This document shows, piece after piece, positions 19,178 through 28,370 of a stretch of DNA of 64,000 bases. The position numbers and the translations under genes are program-made. Each line of letters starts with the position of its first letter. The first letter of the stretch is position 1. The stretch spans positions 5,332,001 to 5,396,000 of the forward strand of contig NZ_CP135922.1 in the NCBI RefSeq assembly GCF_032399705.1, read 5' to 3'. Source of the DNA: Paenibacillus sp. BIC5C1 (GTDB lineage Bacteria > Bacillota > Bacilli > Paenibacillales > Paenibacillaceae). The notes under the pieces were generated by a model, which saw nothing but the letters and a program-made list of their open reading frames with translations, was not told where the DNA came from and ran no database searches.

Positions 19178-19240
19178 GTGTTGTAATACATTTTAGATCT
19201 ACATGATCAGAACTTACAACTGCGGTAATGAATTAACGGA

Positions 19241-20224
19241 CTACAGCAAGTCGCGGCGAAGGTCCTCAGCTGATTTAGGAGACAGGTGACCGAGTGGGAT
19301 ATCAAATACCGTCTTGGCCCCTTTGTGCCCTTCCAGACTCAAACGTTGTGCGGCTCTTGCATAAGCCACCAGCACACTTGCGGTAAATTCAGGATTGCTG
19401 TCGAGCTTCAGACCAAATTCAATAATTTGTTTCTGGCCTGCGCCTGTAACTCCACTGCGAATGACAAACCCACCGTGCGGCATGCCTTCATGCTCAGCCT
19501 TCAATTGCTCTTCAGTAATGAACGTCACCGTTGTATCGTAATCCGAGAAATAGTTAGGCATGGATACAATCGTTTCACGAATCTCGTCCTGATTTGCACC
19601 AGCTTCTGCAACTACATAACATTGACGCAGATGCTTCTCACGTGTGGTCAATTCTGGTGTCTCCCCAGCACGAATGCTGTTGATTACTTCTTCAACAGGT
19701 ACAGTGTATTGCACACCAGCCTTAACGCCCGGAACACGACGGATCGCATCGGAGTGACCTTGGCTGACCCCTTTACCCCAGAACGTGTACTCTTTACCCT
19801 CTGGCAGGATCGATTGGGCAAGCAGTCGGTTCATTGAGAACAAGCCCGGGTCCCAACCTGTGGAAATGACGCTCACATGGCCACCTTGCTCTGCCGCAGC
19901 GTTAACTTCTTTATAGAATTCAGGAATTTTGGCATGTGTATCGAAGCTATCCACCGTATTGAACAATTTTGCAATTGCAGGTGTCTGCTCCGGAAGATCA
20001 GTTGCCGAACCGCCACACAGAATCATCACATCAATTTTGCCTATGTATTGCTCAGCAGCAGAGATGTGCTCAAAACGAACCTCCGTACCTTCTGCAACCA
20101 TCTGCTCCGGGTTACGACGTGTAAATACAGCAACAAGCTCCATATCCGTGTTTTGAGTAATAGCTTTCTCTACACCTTTGCCCAGATTTCCGTAACCTAC
20201 GATACCAACTTTGACCATGTTCAA
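19241..20224 (-). CDS. ddh: meso-Diaminopimelate dehydrogenase
   Basis: A 327-residue NADPH-dependent enzyme that converts tetrahydrodipicolinate directly to meso-diaminopimelate, a shortcut for lysine and peptidoglycan synthesis. The N-terminal Rossmann motif VGIVGYGNLGKGVEKA, CGGSATDLPEQTP, STGWDPGLFSMNR and the GKGVSQGHSDAIRR region match Ddh. The start could be MNMVK or MVK. It stands alone between terminators. Confidence 0.92.
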   Translation of the reverse strand: MNMVKVGIVGYGNLGKGVEKAITQNTDMELVAVFTRRNPEQMVAEGTEVRFEHISAAEQYIGKIDVMILCGGSATDLPEQTPAIAKLFNTVDSFDTHAKIPEFYKEVNAAAEQGGHVSVISTGWDPGLFSMNRLLAQSILPEGKEYTFWGKGVSQGHSDAIRRVPGVKAGVQYTVPVEEVINSIRAGETPELTTREKHLRQCYVVAEAGANQDEIRETIVSMPNYFSDYDTTVTFITEEQLKAEHEGMPHGGFVIRSGVTGAGQKQIIEFGLKLDSNPEFTASVLVAYARAAQRLSLEGHKGAKTVFDIPLGHLSPKSAEDLRRDLL

Positions 20225-20320
20225 TCCTCTCCTGTCTTCATCTATAGTTGCCTACTTTATCTAGTATAATGATATAACATAACATGTAAATTGTCAGGTA
20301 TCCAGTTTGAAATAAAAATA

Positions 20321-20342
20321 CCTTGCATGCAGAGCAGCAAGG
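20321..20342 (-). terminator. Terminator after the small membrane peptide gene
   Basis: CCTTGC (20321-20326) pairs with GCAAGG (20337-20342); on the minus strand the stem is followed by TATTTTTATTT. Confidence 0.65.
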
Positions 20343-20362
20343 ACTGATATATTCCATTTATT

Positions 20363-20509
20363 CTAATCACGTCCAACCGAATGGATAAACGGTATGGCAT
20401 CTACGGAAGAAGTAGCAAACAAGACGGAAACGGACAACACCGTTAGAGACAACAGACAACTTGCCAGGAGTAAGGAAAGGAATCTTGATGCGGTTCTGAT
20501 CTTTTTCAT
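20363..20509 (-). CDS. Small hydrophobic membrane peptide
   Basis: A 48-residue peptide with a basic start (MKKIRTASRF) and one long hydrophobic stretch. The ATG at 20509 has AGGAGGT seven bases upstream. An in-frame ATG at 20563 overlaps the stop of the hydrolase gene as ATGA and would give 66 residues with a polar extension. Either way it is coupled to the hydrolase gene. The function is unknown. Confidence 0.55.
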   Translation of the reverse strand: MKKIRTASRFLSLLLASCLLSLTVLSVSVLFATSSVDAIPFIHSVGRD

Positions 20510-20559
20510 CCATCCTACCTCCTCATCCTGTTTGCTATATTTTGGCTGAATTATGTTCT

Positions 20560-21543
20560 TCATAGTTCACCGGACCGCTTCACTAACTCCAAAATTTCAT
20601 TGGCGACAATATCCGGCTGACTGTTATGAATATCGTGTTTGGCGTGTGCTACAGTGACCTGTGTCCCTTGACTGGACCATGAAGCAAAATCGGCCTGATC
20701 TGCCTGCCATGACCGGCTACCTTCGCTTGGTTTCTCTGAACCGGCCGTCAGAATGGTTAGCGGGAAGGTGAATTCCTTTTTATGCTCCAGGATATGGGCT
20801 GCGTTCGTCTTGGAATTGCGCATCTCTCCAATCACGTTGTCATTGTAAGCATGCATGAGTGTGGATATGGTGGCTGCCTTTCTCATTGACTCCGTAACGA
20901 GATCCGGGTTAACGACCATAGATTCCGTAATCCGATCCGAATGTAGCAATGTACGCACAATTCCTGTTTTCACCAGAAGACGGGCTGAATCGAAATACCA
21001 ATCCGATTGCTCCATAGCCACAGTGCTGTAATATTCGGGACTTCCTCCATCGATCATGACCATGCCAGCTACCTCATCGGGATACATTTGTGCGAATCGC
21101 ACAGTCTCCAGCGATCCGAGAGAATGACCTACCATGATATATGGCGGACGTTGGCCGGATACTCGCAGCAGTTGATGGATCTCCTCCGTAATGGTATCGA
21201 TATCACGTGGCCGATCCGTATAATCGCTATACCCGTAACCGAACCGATCATACACCGCAATTTTCACCTGGGATTTCAACTTGTTATACAATGGGCTGAA
21301 ATCAACGTACGGATTAGGCGTACCCCAGCCTGAAGCGAGAACGACTGTCGCATTTCCTCTTCCCGTTGTATAGAGATGCATGTTATGTCCGCTCACCTCA
21401 TACATCTTGCCCGGTGCAGTATAAGATTTCATGTCCTGTGTCGACTGATAAGCCTCGTACGCGGTTCCTGCCAGCAGCAAAAGTCCTGTTGCCAGCATCA
21501 GGCCACCCAGCCCTTTCAAACCTCTCCGTAACCCCTTCTTCAT
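20560..21543 (-). CDS. Membrane-anchored or exported alpha/beta-hydrolase
   Basis: A 327-residue hydrolase. Residues ~10-30 are a hydrophobic anchor or uncleaved signal. The hydrolase core shows ASGWGTPNPYVDF (oxyanion region), YDRFGYGYSD, the nucleophile elbow GHSLGS and HAKHDIH near the end for the catalytic His. It is co-transcribed with a small membrane peptide gene overlapping its stop codon. Substrate unknown. Confidence 0.85.
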   Translation of the reverse strand: MKKGLRRGLKGLGGLMLATGLLLLAGTAYEAYQSTQDMKSYTAPGKMYEVSGHNMHLYTTGRGNATVVLASGWGTPNPYVDFSPLYNKLKSQVKIAVYDRFGYGYSDYTDRPRDIDTITEEIHQLLRVSGQRPPYIMVGHSLGSLETVRFAQMYPDEVAGMVMIDGGSPEYYSTVAMEQSDWYFDSARLLVKTGIVRTLLHSDRITESMVVNPDLVTESMRKAATISTLMHAYNDNVIGEMRNSKTNAAHILEHKKEFTFPLTILTAGSEKPSEGSRSWQADQADFASWSSQGTQVTVAHAKHDIHNSQPDIVANEILELVKRSGEL

Positions 21544-21736
21544 CGTTCTCTACCCCTTACCCGAATCATCTTCTATATGTATTCTTCAATCTTACCCAAG
21601 TACGGGTGGAAACGGAACGATCCCGGGTCCAGTTCTTTCCCCAACCTAAGTCTAGTTCCATCCCCCTACCCGCAGCATCAAAAATACCATTGAGACCTGT
21701 ACCAAAGGGAAGATAATCATATAGACAACGTCAAAT

Positions 21737-21770
21737 AACCGCAAATTCCCGTTAACGGAAACCTGCGGTT
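21737..21770 (-). terminator. Terminator of the exonuclease III gene
   Basis: AACCGCA/TGCGGTT with an inner palindrome around GTTAAC, downstream of the gene ending at 21816. The T tract is weak (TTATTTG). Confidence 0.5.
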
Positions 21771-21815
21771 TTGATGATATTCATTTTGTAAAAAGGCAAA
21801 TACACCCTCTGCAAT

Positions 21816-22571
21816 CTACAGTTGCAACGTGAGACCCACCGGGCAATGATCACTGCCCATGACATGGCAATCAATATGTGCATCTGACACCTTCGGAGCA
21901 AGCTGATTGGACACCAGAAAATAATCGATTCGCCATCCAACATTACGCTCTCTTACCTTGGGCATGTACGACCACCAACTGTACACATCCGTGCGATCCG
22001 GGTACAGATGGCGGAAGCTATCCACATATCCGGCAGCCAGCAGGTCGGTCATCTTGCCTCGCTCTTCCAGCGTGAATCCCGAGTTGCCCAGATTCGGCTT
22101 CGGATTCTTCAGGTCGATCTCCTGATGGGCTACATTGAGGTCACCACATACGATAACCGGCTTGGTCTGCTCCAATTGCAGCACGTACCCTCTGAACCGA
22201 TCCTCCCATTCCAAACGGTAAGGAAGTCTGGTCAGATCCCGCTTCGCATTGGGGGTATATACGTTGATTAGATAAAAATGATCAAACTCTAACGTAATCA
22301 TTCGGCCTTCCGGTTCGCTATCTTCCTCTATCCCGTACCAGACAGATAACGGCTTGATCCGGGTAAATACGGCTGTGCCGGAGTATCCTTTTTTTACAGC
22401 ATAATTCCAGTATTGATATACGTCTTCTCCCAGATCCATCTCGATCTGTCCTGCCTGCAGCTTAGTCTCCTGTACACAGAAAATATCGGCCTGACTCTCG
22501 TTATAATAATCCATGAATCCCTTGGTGACACATGCCCGCAATCCATTCACATTCCAGGACACCAGCTTCAT
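21816..22571 (-). CDS. exoA: Exodeoxyribonuclease III (AP endonuclease)
   Basis: A 251-residue base-excision-repair nuclease. All family motifs are present: MKLVSWNVNGLRA, VQETKLQ (metal-binding Glu), YTPNAKRDL, CGDLNVAHQEIDL, and WRIDYFLVS followed by GSDHCPV with the catalytic His. It incises DNA 5' to abasic sites and degrades duplex DNA 3' to 5'. Length is normal. Single gene with no visible SOS box. Confidence 0.95.
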   Translation of the reverse strand: MKLVSWNVNGLRACVTKGFMDYYNESQADIFCVQETKLQAGQIEMDLGEDVYQYWNYAVKKGYSGTAVFTRIKPLSVWYGIEEDSEPEGRMITLEFDHFYLINVYTPNAKRDLTRLPYRLEWEDRFRGYVLQLEQTKPVIVCGDLNVAHQEIDLKNPKPNLGNSGFTLEERGKMTDLLAAGYVDSFRHLYPDRTDVYSWWSYMPKVRERNVGWRIDYFLVSNQLAPKVSDAHIDCHVMGSDHCPVGLTLQL

Positions 22572-22676
22572 ATCCTCATCTCCTCACATCTCCCCAATAT
22601 AGCATGGGCGAATTCGGAAGGACAAGCTGAGGTGTGACGATATCGAAACAGAGTGAGCGCTTCCTAAGCCATAAGC

Positions 22677-23411
22677 TCACTCATACAACCAGGATAATGC
22701 TTCGGGCAGATGCTTGGCAAAGAACAATAGATCATGCGTTCCGCCCTCTTCCTCCACGTAATTCAGCCGCTCAGCAGGATAGCCCTGGGCCAAAATCATG
22801 CGACACGCGGAACGTGTATTTTCCAGCATTTGTGCTTGGGCATTAGCCTTGTACACACCTTCCAGACTCCCAACGTACATATACAGCTTCAAGCCACGGC
22901 GTTCAGCCCATGAATATTTACTCATATAATCGAGGAAACCTTCATACCACATTGAGGCTGATAACGCCCCAACCTTTCCAAAGATATGAGGGAATTCCAT
23001 CGCCGCAAACAGAGAGATCAGCCCACCGAGCGAACAGCCAAGTATACCTGTATTCTCTGAATCTGCAAGAGTACGGTAAGACGAGTCCACATACGGCTTC
23101 AGCTGCTCAGTGATCGCCTTCAGATATATGCTTCCCTGACCGCCAAAGGCCGAAAAGGATGCATGCAGCGCTGGTACAGGCCATGGTGTATAGTCATCGT
23201 TGCGATTGTGAGGTTCAATACCGACCAAAATCAATTCAGGCAGTTTTCCGGAGCGAAAGGAATGATCCAGAAGATTACTGCAGGCTTTGGCTACCCCTCC
23301 TCCATCCTGAATATAAACGACCGGGTAATGACGATCTCCCTCTGTGTAAGATGGCGGAAGCAGCAGATGGAGCGTCCAGCCACCAACCGACTCCTGTACC
23401 CATTTGCTCAT
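22677..23411 (-). CDS. besA: Siderophore esterase (BesA/Fes-like)
   Basis: A ~244-residue esterase-D-fold hydrolase with YPVVYIQDGGG near the N-terminus, nucleophile elbow GCSLGG and EEGGTHD carrying the catalytic His. The ATG at 23411 has AAGGG upstream; longer in-frame sequence overlaps the permease gene and is not expected to be used. It is last in the binding protein-permease-permease-esterase order known for the Bacillus feuABC-besA locus, where BesA opens ferric-bacillibactin in the cytoplasm to release iron. Assignment rests on this context plus the motifs. Confidence 0.8.
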   Translation of the reverse strand: MSKWVQESVGGWTLHLLLPPSYTEGDRHYPVVYIQDGGGVAKACSNLLDHSFRSGKLPELILVGIEPHNRNDDYTPWPVPALHASFSAFGGQGSIYLKAITEQLKPYVDSSYRTLADSENTGILGCSLGGLISLFAAMEFPHIFGKVGALSASMWYEGFLDYMSKYSWAERRGLKLYMYVGSLEGVYKANAQAQMLENTRSACRMILAQGYPAERLNYVEEEGGTHDLLFFAKHLPEALSWLYE

Positions 23412-23448
23412 GTATCGAACCCTTCCCTTCTGTTTCAAATCTGGCTTG

Positions 23449-24471
23449 TTACATTCGGTTTTTGAGCAGTAAAAAAATGAAATAAGGAACACCAATAATG
23501 GAGATGACGATGCCCACAGGCAGTTCTGCCGGGGCAAACACCGTTTTGCCGATTAGATCCCCTACAACGACCATCGCCATGCCAACCAATCCGGATATCG
23601 GAATGACCCGTTTATGGTGAAGCCCCACCAGGCGCCGTGCAATATGAGGAGCGATTAACCCAACAAATCCGATACTCCCAGATACGGCAACACAGGCACT
23701 AACGAGCCCAACACTGCCCAGTAACAATATTTTTCTCTCCCGATGCACATCCACGCCGAGTCCCATGCTGCTAGCCTCCTGCAGCTGCATGACATCCAGC
23801 ACACGGGATTTAGCCCAAAGCAATGGAATCAGCAGAACCAGCCATGGAATCATCGCCGATATGTATCGCCAGTTGGCATTATAAATGCTGCCTGTCAGCC
23901 AGACGGTAGCCATCTCAAAATCGGAGGGGTTCATTTTGAGGGAAAGGTAAAGCGTAATTGCACTAAAACCTGAACCGATGGCAATCCCGACGAGAATGAG
24001 CCTTTGGGAATCCAACTGACCGCGCTCCTGTGCAAACCACAAGATGAGAACGACTGCGGTTAACCCACCTACCAAGCCAAACAATGGCATCGCCATTATG
24101 GATAACCATCCTGTACCCGTTATGGACCCGTGAAACAGAAGCATAAAGAGCACCATTGCTGTTCCGGCGCCGGCGTTAATACCAAGCATGCCGGGGTCAG
24201 CCAGCGGATTGCGCGCGATGCCCTGAATCACAGCTCCGGCAATCCCGAGTCCCAGGCCAAGCAGTAATGCAATGACAATACGCGGCAGTCTGAAATCAAA
24301 AATAACGAGATCATGCTCATGGACAGGGTCCAACCGCAATAACGTTTTGACCACATCCATCACCGATATGTCAAACGCACCGTTGGTCAAACTGATATAA
24401 ACGGCTGTTGCAATGATTATTGCACTTATGAAAATGACGAACCATAATCTTCCCCGCTGCGCTTCAGGCAT
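23449..24471 (-). CDS. feuC: FecCD-type siderophore permease (FeuC-like)
   Basis: A 340-residue inner-membrane permease of the FecCD/BtuC family with about ten membrane segments. GIAGAVIQGIARNPLADPGMLGINAGAG and FVGLIAPHIARRLVG are family hallmarks, the latter contacting the ATPase. It overlaps the other permease gene by eight bases, so the two probably form a heterodimer. No ATPase is encoded nearby, so a shared ATPase such as YusV of Bacillus must be assumed. Confidence 0.9.
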   Translation of the reverse strand: MPEAQRGRLWFVIFISAIIIATAVYISLTNGAFDISVMDVVKTLLRLDPVHEHDLVIFDFRLPRIVIALLLGLGLGIAGAVIQGIARNPLADPGMLGINAGAGTAMVLFMLLFHGSITGTGWLSIMAMPLFGLVGGLTAVVLILWFAQERGQLDSQRLILVGIAIGSGFSAITLYLSLKMNPSDFEMATVWLTGSIYNANWRYISAMIPWLVLLIPLLWAKSRVLDVMQLQEASSMGLGVDVHRERKILLLGSVGLVSACVAVSGSIGFVGLIAPHIARRLVGLHHKRVIPISGLVGMAMVVVGDLIGKTVFAPAELPVGIVISIIGVPYFIFLLLKNRM

Positions 24472-25483
24472 GTTTTCCCCCTCCTTTGGTTTTGATCAGA
24501 TAAAGGAAGAAGGGAACGCCGAATAATGCGGTGACGACTCCAATTGGTGTTTCGAACGGAGAGTTAATGAAACGGCTAAGGATGTCACACCAAGCCAAAA
24601 AGAACCCGCCCAATACAGCGGAACACGGAATAACCCAGCGGTAATCCACCCCGAAGAGAAATCGGGTAATATGCGGAACCAACAAACCGACAAAAGCGAT
24701 TTTGCCCGCCAAAGCTACAGATATTCCAGTCAGTATAACCACACTTAGTATTGATAAGGCCTTAACCCATCCGGTACGCTGCCCCAGGCTTGTTGCCACA
24801 TCATCACCCATCGACAGAATGGTAATGGACTTGGAAAGGATGATGGCTATCGCCAGTCCTACTACAGCAAATGGAATAATCAGCTTAATCATGCCCGGGT
24901 CCATCTGATGCAATCTGGCGTTATACCAGAAACTGATTGTTTGAGACACCTGATAATAGGTAGCCACGGCCTGAGATACACCACCGAGGAATGTACCGAT
25001 AATTGTGCCCAGAATGGCAAGCCGAACAGGCGACATGCCGCCTGGCAGTAACCAGGCTATGAAGAATACCAGTCCTGCTCCTAGTGCCGATCCCGCCAAA
25101 GAGTAAAATATAAGGCCAAGGGATGTCGTATTCGGCAAAAATACCATACATAAGGTGATGACCACTACAGATCCATCGGATACCCCCATAATGGAAGGGG
25201 ATGCAAGATAATTTCTTGTCATCCCCTGCATGAGTGCACCTGACACCGCCAGAAAAGCCCCGATCAATAGAGCTCCAATGACACGTGGGAGCCGGGATGA
25301 CACGATAATCTGGTGATCGATGCTCTCTGTATCAAAATGAAAAATGGCTGCTGTGATGGTCGAAACGTCAATGCTCTTGGCTCCGTACATGACCGATGCC
25401 AGAATGGTAACTGCAATGAACAGAGGTGCTGCTGCGAACAGCACCACCGGATTCAATCTTCTTTTATGCATAGGAGTATACAC
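24464..25483 (-). CDS. feuB: FecCD-type siderophore permease (FeuB-like)
   Basis: A 339-residue permease, partner of the gene at 23449. It has about ten membrane segments, the family motif AVSGALMQGMTRNYLASPSI, and FVGLLVPHITRFLFG in the ATPase-coupling loop. It begins 12 bases after the binding-protein gene. Function: transfer of a ferric catecholate across the membrane (from family and context). Confidence 0.9.
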   Translation of the reverse strand: MYTPMHKRRLNPVVLFAAAPLFIAVTILASVMYGAKSIDVSTITAAIFHFDTESIDHQIIVSSRLPRVIGALLIGAFLAVSGALMQGMTRNYLASPSIMGVSDGSVVVITLCMVFLPNTTSLGLIFYSLAGSALGAGLVFFIAWLLPGGMSPVRLAILGTIIGTFLGGVSQAVATYYQVSQTISFWYNARLHQMDPGMIKLIIPFAVVGLAIAIILSKSITILSMGDDVATSLGQRTGWVKALSILSVVILTGISVALAGKIAFVGLLVPHITRFLFGVDYRWVIPCSAVLGGFFLAWCDILSRFINSPFETPIGVVTALFGVPFFLYLIKTKGGGKHA

Positions 25484-25495
25484 GCCTTGCTCTAA

Positions 25496-26500
25496 TTATT
25501 TGGATAACTGCTCAACGGCTGCTTTCAGGAATTCAATACGACTCCAGGCCGGACCACCTTCAGCCAATGGATCAATGACATTGACAAAAGCATGATTTTC
25601 TTTCAGCGCAGTTGTCTTCTGGATAATCGGGTTGTTCTGCAGATCTGTCAGGGCATTCGGGGTGTCGGAGTTCTCGGATGTCTCAAATTGTACAAACACG
25701 TAATCCGGGTTCATCTCTGCAAACTTCTCCACCGAAAGTGCTTCCTGTGCTTTGGCTGCCTGAATCTCGGCCGGAACCTGGAATCCAAGGTCTCCATACA
25801 GGATCGGATTCACAAAGACAGACTCAGGATACACATACATTTGTCCGTTACGAATACGTACTGCCAGCACTTTTTTGTTTTCCAGTTTGTCCCCAAGTTC
25901 AGCCTGGGCAGTAGTCAGAGCAGCCTTATACTGTTCAATCTCCTGTTTGGCCTGTTCCTGCTTGCCTGTCAGCTCAGCCAGCAGATTCAGGTTAGACTCC
26001 CAATCTGTAGCAATATGAGACACCTGGATAAACGGCGCAATTTTGCTTAACTGCTCGGCCACTTCAGGCTTAAACTTCGTGGAACCCAGAATAATATCCG
26101 GTTTCAGGGACAAAATGGTTTCAAAGTTAGGCTCAATCTTCTGCCCAATGGACTCAGCCTGATCCGTGATAGAAGCATACATCTCCGGGAATTCGCCGCC
26201 AAAAGTAATAGCCCCTACCGGATGTACATCAAGAACCAGTGCATCCTCCATGGCTTCCATGGAACCGGTAATTACAATACGGCTAACCTCTGTAGGAACC
26301 GTGTACTCCTGATCTAAGTATTTAATGGTGCGTGTGCTGCCTTCAGCTGCCTCAGCTGTATCCGTTTGATCGGTCGTTGCCGTGGTTCCGGTCGAAGCCG
26401 AATTCTCAGCAGTCCCTGACGCGTCCTCTTTATTGCCGCACGCTCCCAATACAGCGAGCATACATATCATGACCAAACATAACCCCAATTTCTTTCTCAT
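25496..26500 (-). CDS. feuA: Ferric-siderophore binding lipoprotein (FeuA-like)
   Basis: A 334-residue lipoprotein: signal peptide with Cys21 in LGACGNK, then a Thr/Ser-rich linker and the class III (helical-backbone) binding-protein fold (TRTIKYLDQEYTVPTEVSRIVI, LKPDIILGSTKF). It delivers a ferric siderophore to the two permeases downstream. A Fur-like box lies just upstream at 26538-26556. By gene order, bacillibactin or enterobactin-type catecholates are the likely ligands. Confidence 0.88.
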   Translation of the reverse strand: MRKKLGLCLVMICMLAVLGACGNKEDASGTAENSASTGTTATTDQTDTAEAAEGSTRTIKYLDQEYTVPTEVSRIVITGSMEAMEDALVLDVHPVGAITFGGEFPEMYASITDQAESIGQKIEPNFETILSLKPDIILGSTKFKPEVAEQLSKIAPFIQVSHIATDWESNLNLLAELTGKQEQAKQEIEQYKAALTTAQAELGDKLENKKVLAVRIRNGQMYVYPESVFVNPILYGDLGFQVPAEIQAAKAQEALSVEKFAEMNPDYVFVQFETSENSDTPNALTDLQNNPIIQKTTALKENHAFVNVIDPLAEGGPAWSRIEFLKAAVEQLSK

Positions 26501-26537
26501 CTCTGGTGATCCCCCTTCAATTTCGATTATTCTAATT

Positions 26538-26556
26538 GAGAATAATAATCATTATT
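26538..26556. promoter_or_regulatory. Fur box upstream of feuA
   Basis: GAGAATAATAATCATTATT matches 16 of 19 positions of the classical Fur consensus (GATAATGATAATCATTATC). It lies 38 bases before the feuA start, so iron repression is expected. Confidence 0.75.
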
Positions 26557-26617
26557 GAATGATAAACAAGATTGACCAACAGAACCATGGACTCTGTCCT
26601 GAATCTCTATGGATTTT

Positions 26618-28261
26618 TCACCGATAGCGATCCATCAGATCGTCCAGGATGCGTTCGTTGGCGAGGGGCGAGTTCTCAAGCCAGGGATCAGCCGGGATGA
26701 TGAACAACCGGTTATTCTGAACAGATTTTATATTTTGCCACAAGGAGGTTTTCTGAACATCCTCCCAGAAGGATAACGTCTCACTCTCCTGACATACCAT
26801 CAGAAATATCCAATCGGTCTGCATTTCATCCAGTTGTTCCAGTGTAATCGGCTCGTTATATATCTCCCCTTCTTCACTGATATGGGCTGGTTTGACTGCC
26901 AAATCTCCATATAACACTTCCAACATGGAAGGTGAACAATAACGTGTGAACTGATGTTTTAACAAACGGACAACGACAACCTTCTCGCTGCCAAGCTTCT
27001 GCTGCATCATCGTTTTGACCTGATCCGCCTTATGATCATAAGTTTCCAGCCAACTCTTGGCATCCTGCTGTGCCCCCAGATGTTCAGCCAGAATCTGAAG
27101 CTGTGATCGCCAGTTGTGATCTGAGACTGTGAGGTAATGAACCGGCGCAATACCTTCAAGCTGTGCTTTCTCCTCAGGTCGCAAGTGGTCGTAACTGATA
27201 ATCAGGTCTGGCTGATGCTCCTGCAGAGCCTGAATTTTGGATTGCCATTCCATGTCAATCCGATAGGCACTCAGATGCACAGGGATGTCTTTACCATACA
27301 TTCGATAATAATACGACGTCCATTTCGGGTGCAGCGGTGCCGCATAGGGAATCATGTTCAGGGCTAGCAAATGTCCTGTAATCGCAATGTGATAAGCGGC
27401 AATTTTACGGCGGCGACTGTTCATATATACCGAAGGGGATATTCCCATGGCTTTTTTAAATTTGCGACTGAAATAAAATTCGTCCTGGTATCCAACCTGA
27501 TGGGCAATATCCCGCAGACGCATTTCAGTACCGGCCATCAGTTGCTTCGCCCGGTTAATGCGGAGTGAAGAGATATAATCGGTTGTACTCATTCCGTATC
27601 TTCGCTTGAACAGGTCCACATAATATTTCGGACTCAGCCCGGCCATGCCTGCCAGATATTCCACGGTTAGATTCTCATTGGAATGCTCATCGATATAATC
27701 TTTGGTACGCTGGATCATCATCTGGGAATCTTCCTTGAGCGGAGGTGATGCTTCTGTAAGGCTTGCGAGCAGTTGGAGAAACTGCACATGTGCCTGAAAA
27801 TGCCCCATGGCCCTGCCACTATGCCACAGGTTGTGTATTTCTTCGCACATAAATGAGAGCTGAACGGTTGGAGACACCGCCAGCTCCTTGCCAGATCTGA
27901 ACATCGGGGTATCTTTAACCACATGCAAGGTGTCAGGATCATCATGCAGCTCTTGATAAAGATCAAACCGCATGATCGTTACTTCGGCTCCTTCATCTCC
28001 GAAAGAAGTCAGCCCAAAAGTGGATTCGGGTACACAGGAATAAACGCCTTGTGCATGGATATGGATAGACCCCCGATCCAGTGTCAGTAAGGCTTCACCA
28101 CCTGTGACCATGACAAGCACATAAGATGAGGTATGCTGCTGGGGAATGTTCCAGTCTGAAGTGGATTTCATTTTCTCTATATCACGCAATTTTATAGTCA
28201 ATCTGTCGAGTGCATACGCGGAATCCATTTCTTGATTCGTATATATGTTAGGGGAAATCAT
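26618..28261 (-). CDS. btr: AraC regulator fused to a siderophore-binding domain (Btr-like)
   Basis: A 547-residue regulator. The N-terminal ~170 residues resemble a cupin-type sensor; residues ~185-285 are two AraC helix-turn-helix motifs (NLTVEYLAGMAGLSPKYYV, then LRDIAHQVGYQDEFYFSRKF); the C-terminal ~260 residues form a class III binding-protein domain (HQPDLIISYDHLRPEEKAQLE). This is the layout of Bacillus Btr, which senses bacillibactin in the cytoplasm and activates feuABC. It lies directly upstream of feuA with a Fur-like box before it (28281-28295). Confidence 0.88.
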   Translation of the reverse strand: MISPNIYTNQEMDSAYALDRLTIKLRDIEKMKSTSDWNIPQQHTSSYVLVMVTGGEALLTLDRGSIHIHAQGVYSCVPESTFGLTSFGDEGAEVTIMRFDLYQELHDDPDTLHVVKDTPMFRSGKELAVSPTVQLSFMCEEIHNLWHSGRAMGHFQAHVQFLQLLASLTEASPPLKEDSQMMIQRTKDYIDEHSNENLTVEYLAGMAGLSPKYYVDLFKRRYGMSTTDYISSLRINRAKQLMAGTEMRLRDIAHQVGYQDEFYFSRKFKKAMGISPSVYMNSRRRKIAAYHIAITGHLLALNMIPYAAPLHPKWTSYYYRMYGKDIPVHLSAYRIDMEWQSKIQALQEHQPDLIISYDHLRPEEKAQLEGIAPVHYLTVSDHNWRSQLQILAEHLGAQQDAKSWLETYDHKADQVKTMMQQKLGSEKVVVVRLLKHQFTRYCSPSMLEVLYGDLAVKPAHISEEGEIYNEPITLEQLDEMQTDWIFLMVCQESETLSFWEDVQKTSLWQNIKSVQNNRLFIIPADPWLENSPLANERILDDLMDRYR

Positions 28262-28280
28262 CTATTTACAGGCCTCCATT

Positions 28281-28295
28281 TGATAACCATTCTCA
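28281..28295. promoter_or_regulatory. Fur box upstream of btr
   Basis: TGATAACCATTCTCA matches 13 of 15 positions of the 7-1-7 Fur box TGATAATNATTATCA. It lies about 20 bases before the btr start. Confidence 0.65.
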
Positions 28296-28370
28296 ATAAC
28301 TATTAATCAGTATATCAAATTTTCGGAGGCCCCCGCATCTACTACTTCTTTCATAATCGTGCTAATCCGT

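Noticed and set aside
23412..23537. 42-residue N-terminal extension of the siderophore esterase
   Set aside because: It overlaps the permease gene and does not look like a signal peptide; AAGGG precedes the internal ATG at 23411.
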